From an uncultured Brachyspira sp. (lineage in GTDB: Bacteria; Spirochaetota; Brachyspiria; Brachyspirales; Brachyspiraceae), in NCBI GenBank assembly GCA_934725655.1, contig CAKVCJ010000011.1, positions 1 to 17,231 of the forward strand: a stretch of DNA of 17,231 nucleotides. Reading direction: 5' to 3'. Made by a program: the position numbers and the translations under genes. The notes below the pieces were generated by a model. The model had not been told where the DNA came from, did not search any database, and saw only the letters and a list, made by a program, of their open reading frames with translations. Below are positions 15,116 through 17,231 of the stretch, piece by piece (positions within the stretch are counted from its first letter, which is position 1; each line of letters opens with the position of its first letter).

Positions 15116-17218
15116 TTAAGGCAATATAAATCCAGATTCCTCTTCTCCAAACATATCTCTGTAATTAACTCTGATTTTTAAAGCTCTGTATTGTCCTTTT
15201 TCTAAATTATTTTTAAAGCTATTAAAATAAATAAAGTATCTTCCAAAATTGATATTTTTAATATTCATAAGCTCATTAGCATAATTTATAGAGTTATCAG
15301 CATTTATAGTATAGCCGTATGTGGATTTAGTCATTAAATCATAGAAATAATTTGTTTTATTAACTCCAAGATAAACCTGATTCAATGAAACAGCATTATT
15401 TTTTGCATAATTATAAAGGTCTGTAAAATCCATCATAGAAAAAACAGTGTCATCAGGGTCGCTTACAGAGAAATTAATGATAGCAGTTTTTTTGAAACTA
15501 TTTCCAGCAAGCCTAATAGCTTCATAATAAGCATTATCTAAGGCTGATATTCCTCCTACAAATCTAAAATTATTAGCATTTTCTAATATTCTTAAATTAG
15601 CAGCAGAATATCCATCTGATTTATAAACCTCATCATTATAATGTATAATCATTACTTCATCATTATTAGTTAAACTTAAAGTAAAATTACTAATCTCTTC
15701 TTTTATTCTATTCTCATAAGGCTTAGCAGCAGCACTATCTTCAATTAAGAATATAAATCTATACTCATGAAGCTCAGGAGCATCATACATTCCAACTTTT
15801 GTATATATATTATCATTCTCTATAACCTCAAAGTTCTCAGCAGTAAGCCCTATAATAGGATTAGTAAGCCTATCGCGTACAGTTACAGAAGCAACAACAA
15901 CAGGATATTTATTTAAATACTCCCTGTCAATAAACACATCTAAATTAGCATAATACTCTTCTTTTCTTGTATAAACATCTATTCTTCCAGATAAAAAGTC
16001 TGTAAGATAAATACTATTATTTGCATCTTCTGTTACAGAAGTAGGGGTAGCAGTATATCTCTCAGAATTATTAAACAAAGTAAAAATATCATTATTAATA
16101 TCATAGTAATAAACTTTGCTTCCGTCGGCTATAAACAAATTTCCATCAGAAGCAAAAGATAATCCTCTCGGCGCATTAAATAATTCATGTTTAATAGTGG
16201 AGACATAATTTCCATTTAAATCAAATTTCTGAACTCTCTTATTTCCCATATCAGCCACATAAATATAATTATTATCAACTACTATTCCCGCAGGAGAAAA
16301 GAACTCACCCTCATTTTCACCCATCTTTCCGAAACTATCTAAATAATTGCCATTAACATCAAATACTACAACTCTATTATTTCCTGTATCAGAAACATAT
16401 AATCTTCCCGCATTATCAGCATATAAAGCTGAAGGGCCAAGCAGCTGACCATTGCTTATGCCAGTGTTTCCTATATTTGTGATATAATTTCCGTTATTAT
16501 CATATTTAAATATTTTATCTCTTTTAGTGTTTGCTATATATATATATCCATTATCATCAATAGAGAATCCTCTTGGATTTTCTAACTTCTCATAAGGATA
16601 AACTCTTGTTACAAACTGTATAGCCTTTCTCCACCAACTATTTTGCTCTTGTTCTAATCTTTTACCATTTGATATTTTTTTTATTAAGTTTCCGTTTACA
16701 TCAAATTGCTTTAATGAAGAATCACTATAATCTAATACAAACAAAGAGCCATCTTCAGCCATTTCTATTTGTATAGGCTGATTTATATTTTTTAGGAAGT
16801 TAGCATTTGTAGAGAAGCTTTTAAGGTATATAAAATTGCTTAAAGTATCTTTAGTCTCTTCAGCAACATTAGCAGTATAATATTTATTAATTTTAGAGAG
16901 TATTATAGGGTCTTGATATCCCATTCTTGTAATATTCATCCATTCGTTAATAGCAAGATTCATATAACCAGCTTTATATAAAGCTCTGCTATACCAATAT
17001 CGAATAAATTTATCCATTGGATTTGTATTAAGAGAAGTTCTAAAGCTAGCGATAGCGGCATCGTATCGTTCTTGATTATAGTAGTGTACGCCTCTAAGGA
17101 GTTCTCTGTAGGAATCGTAGCTGTCTGTGTTTACATAATATGGAGTTTTGTCTAGGGGGTATGAAAGCGATACGGTTACAAAAAAAATAACCATAAACGC
17201 TAGAAGTTTTACTCTCAT
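15116..17218 (-). CDS. secreted TPR + NHL beta-propeller + VWA-like protein
   Basis: A 700-residue exported protein. The signal peptide (1-19) probably ends at SLS before YPLDK. Residues about 33-115 form two TPR-like repeats (YYNQERYDAAIASFRTSL; ALYKAGYMNLAINEW). Residues about 145-415 are NHL propeller blades with recurrent signatures: NPRGFSIDDNGYIYIAN, GPSALYADNAGRLYVSDTGN, SPAGIVV...YIYVADMGN, APRGLSFASDGNLFIAD. A linker strand domain (about 437-475; GLTAENFEVIEND) precedes a VWA-like domain (about 485-620), as in VWFA-related secreted proteins. The MIDAS motif DxSxS reads as Glu-Asp-Ser-Ala-Ala (493-497), so metal binding is doubtful. Presumably it binds proteins or glycans in the periplasm or at the cell surface. 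The ATG has GAGGA 3 bases upstream; the promoter lies outside the window. Confidence 0.88.
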   Translation of the reverse strand: MRVKLLAFMVIFFVTVSLSYPLDKTPYYVNTDSYDSYRELLRGVHYYNQERYDAAIASFRTSLNTNPMDKFIRYWYSRALYKAGYMNLAINEWMNITRMGYQDPIILSKINKYYTANVAEETKDTLSNFIYLKSFSTNANFLKNINQPIQIEMAEDGSLFVLDYSDSSLKQFDVNGNLIKKISNGKRLEQEQNSWWRKAIQFVTRVYPYEKLENPRGFSIDDNGYIYIANTKRDKIFKYDNNGNYITNIGNTGISNGQLLGPSALYADNAGRLYVSDTGNNRVVVFDVNGNYLDSFGKMGENEGEFFSPAGIVVDNNYIYVADMGNKRVQKFDLNGNYVSTIKHELFNAPRGLSFASDGNLFIADGSKVYYYDINNDIFTLFNNSERYTATPTSVTEDANNSIYLTDFLSGRIDVYTRKEEYYANLDVFIDREYLNKYPVVVASVTVRDRLTNPIIGLTAENFEVIENDNIYTKVGMYDAPELHEYRFIFLIEDSAAAKPYENRIKEEISNFTLSLTNNDEVMIIHYNDEVYKSDGYSAANLRILENANNFRFVGGISALDNAYYEAIRLAGNSFKKTAIINFSVSDPDDTVFSMMDFTDLYNYAKNNAVSLNQVYLGVNKTNYFYDLMTKSTYGYTINADNSINYANELMNIKNINFGRYFIYFNSFKNNLEKGQYRALKIRVNYRDMFGEEESGFILP

Positions 17219-17231
17219 AAATCCTCTTTTT

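Overview
The window is very AT-rich (coding DNA looks to be around 25-30% GC), with AGA/ATA/TTA-heavy codon use, many short lipoproteins and an outer-membrane-type LptF/LptG permease. Together with a DUF4416 gene, this points to a spirochaete, most likely Brachyspira. The assignment comes from recognising the protein families and base composition, not from a database search.

Layout. (1) 1-511, minus strand: the N-terminal 170 residues of a DUF4416 protein that runs off the left edge. (2) 612-914: a small exported or membrane-anchored protein of unknown function. (3) 1058-4469: the rpmH-rnpA-yidD-yidC-jag cluster, with a near-consensus promoter in front (960-988) and an intrinsic terminator behind (4494-4518). 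It links ribosomal protein L34, the RNase P protein, and the YidD/YidC membrane insertion factors with the KH/R3H RNA-binding protein Jag/KhpB. Neither dnaA nor mnmE flanks it here. (4) 4586-5032: a lipoprotein of unknown function, convergent with (5) 5038-6945 (minus), a membrane-anchored GerMN-domain protein with a very long Asn-rich linker carrying ATT/AAT microsatellites. (6) 7091-8692: an OppA-type oligopeptide-binding lipoprotein, divergent from the GerMN gene and followed by a hairpin. (7) 8826-9664: two overlapping genes for paralogous META/HslJ-like lipoproteins. (8) 9824-14533: an apparent operon of rnj (RNase J), sppA (signal peptide peptidase), a multispanning membrane protein and an LptF/LptG permease. 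The 3' end of rnj overlaps sppA by 118 bp in another frame. (9) 14537-14904: a 368-bp element with perfect 13-bp terminal inverted repeats around a ~173-bp core of about 63% GC, full of hairpins and 24-bp tandem repeats. It carries no credible gene. (10) 15116-17218, minus: a secreted TPR + NHL beta-propeller + VWA-like protein, with a strong intrinsic terminator at 15052-15089.

Functionally most of the window concerns RNA processing and envelope assembly. YidC, YidD, SppA and LptF insert, clean up or export envelope components; RnpA, Jag and RNase J act on RNA. The lipoproteins and the propeller protein are envelope accessories of unknown role.

Most worth a second look: the GC-rich inverted-repeat element at 14537-14904; the overprinted Lys-rich tail of RNase J on the SppA N-terminus, with a dnaX-type slippery heptamer in the register that would join the two frames; the Asn-repeat GerMN protein; and the Lys at the usual Arg position in the YidC groove. 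I see no complete defence, CRISPR or phage system.
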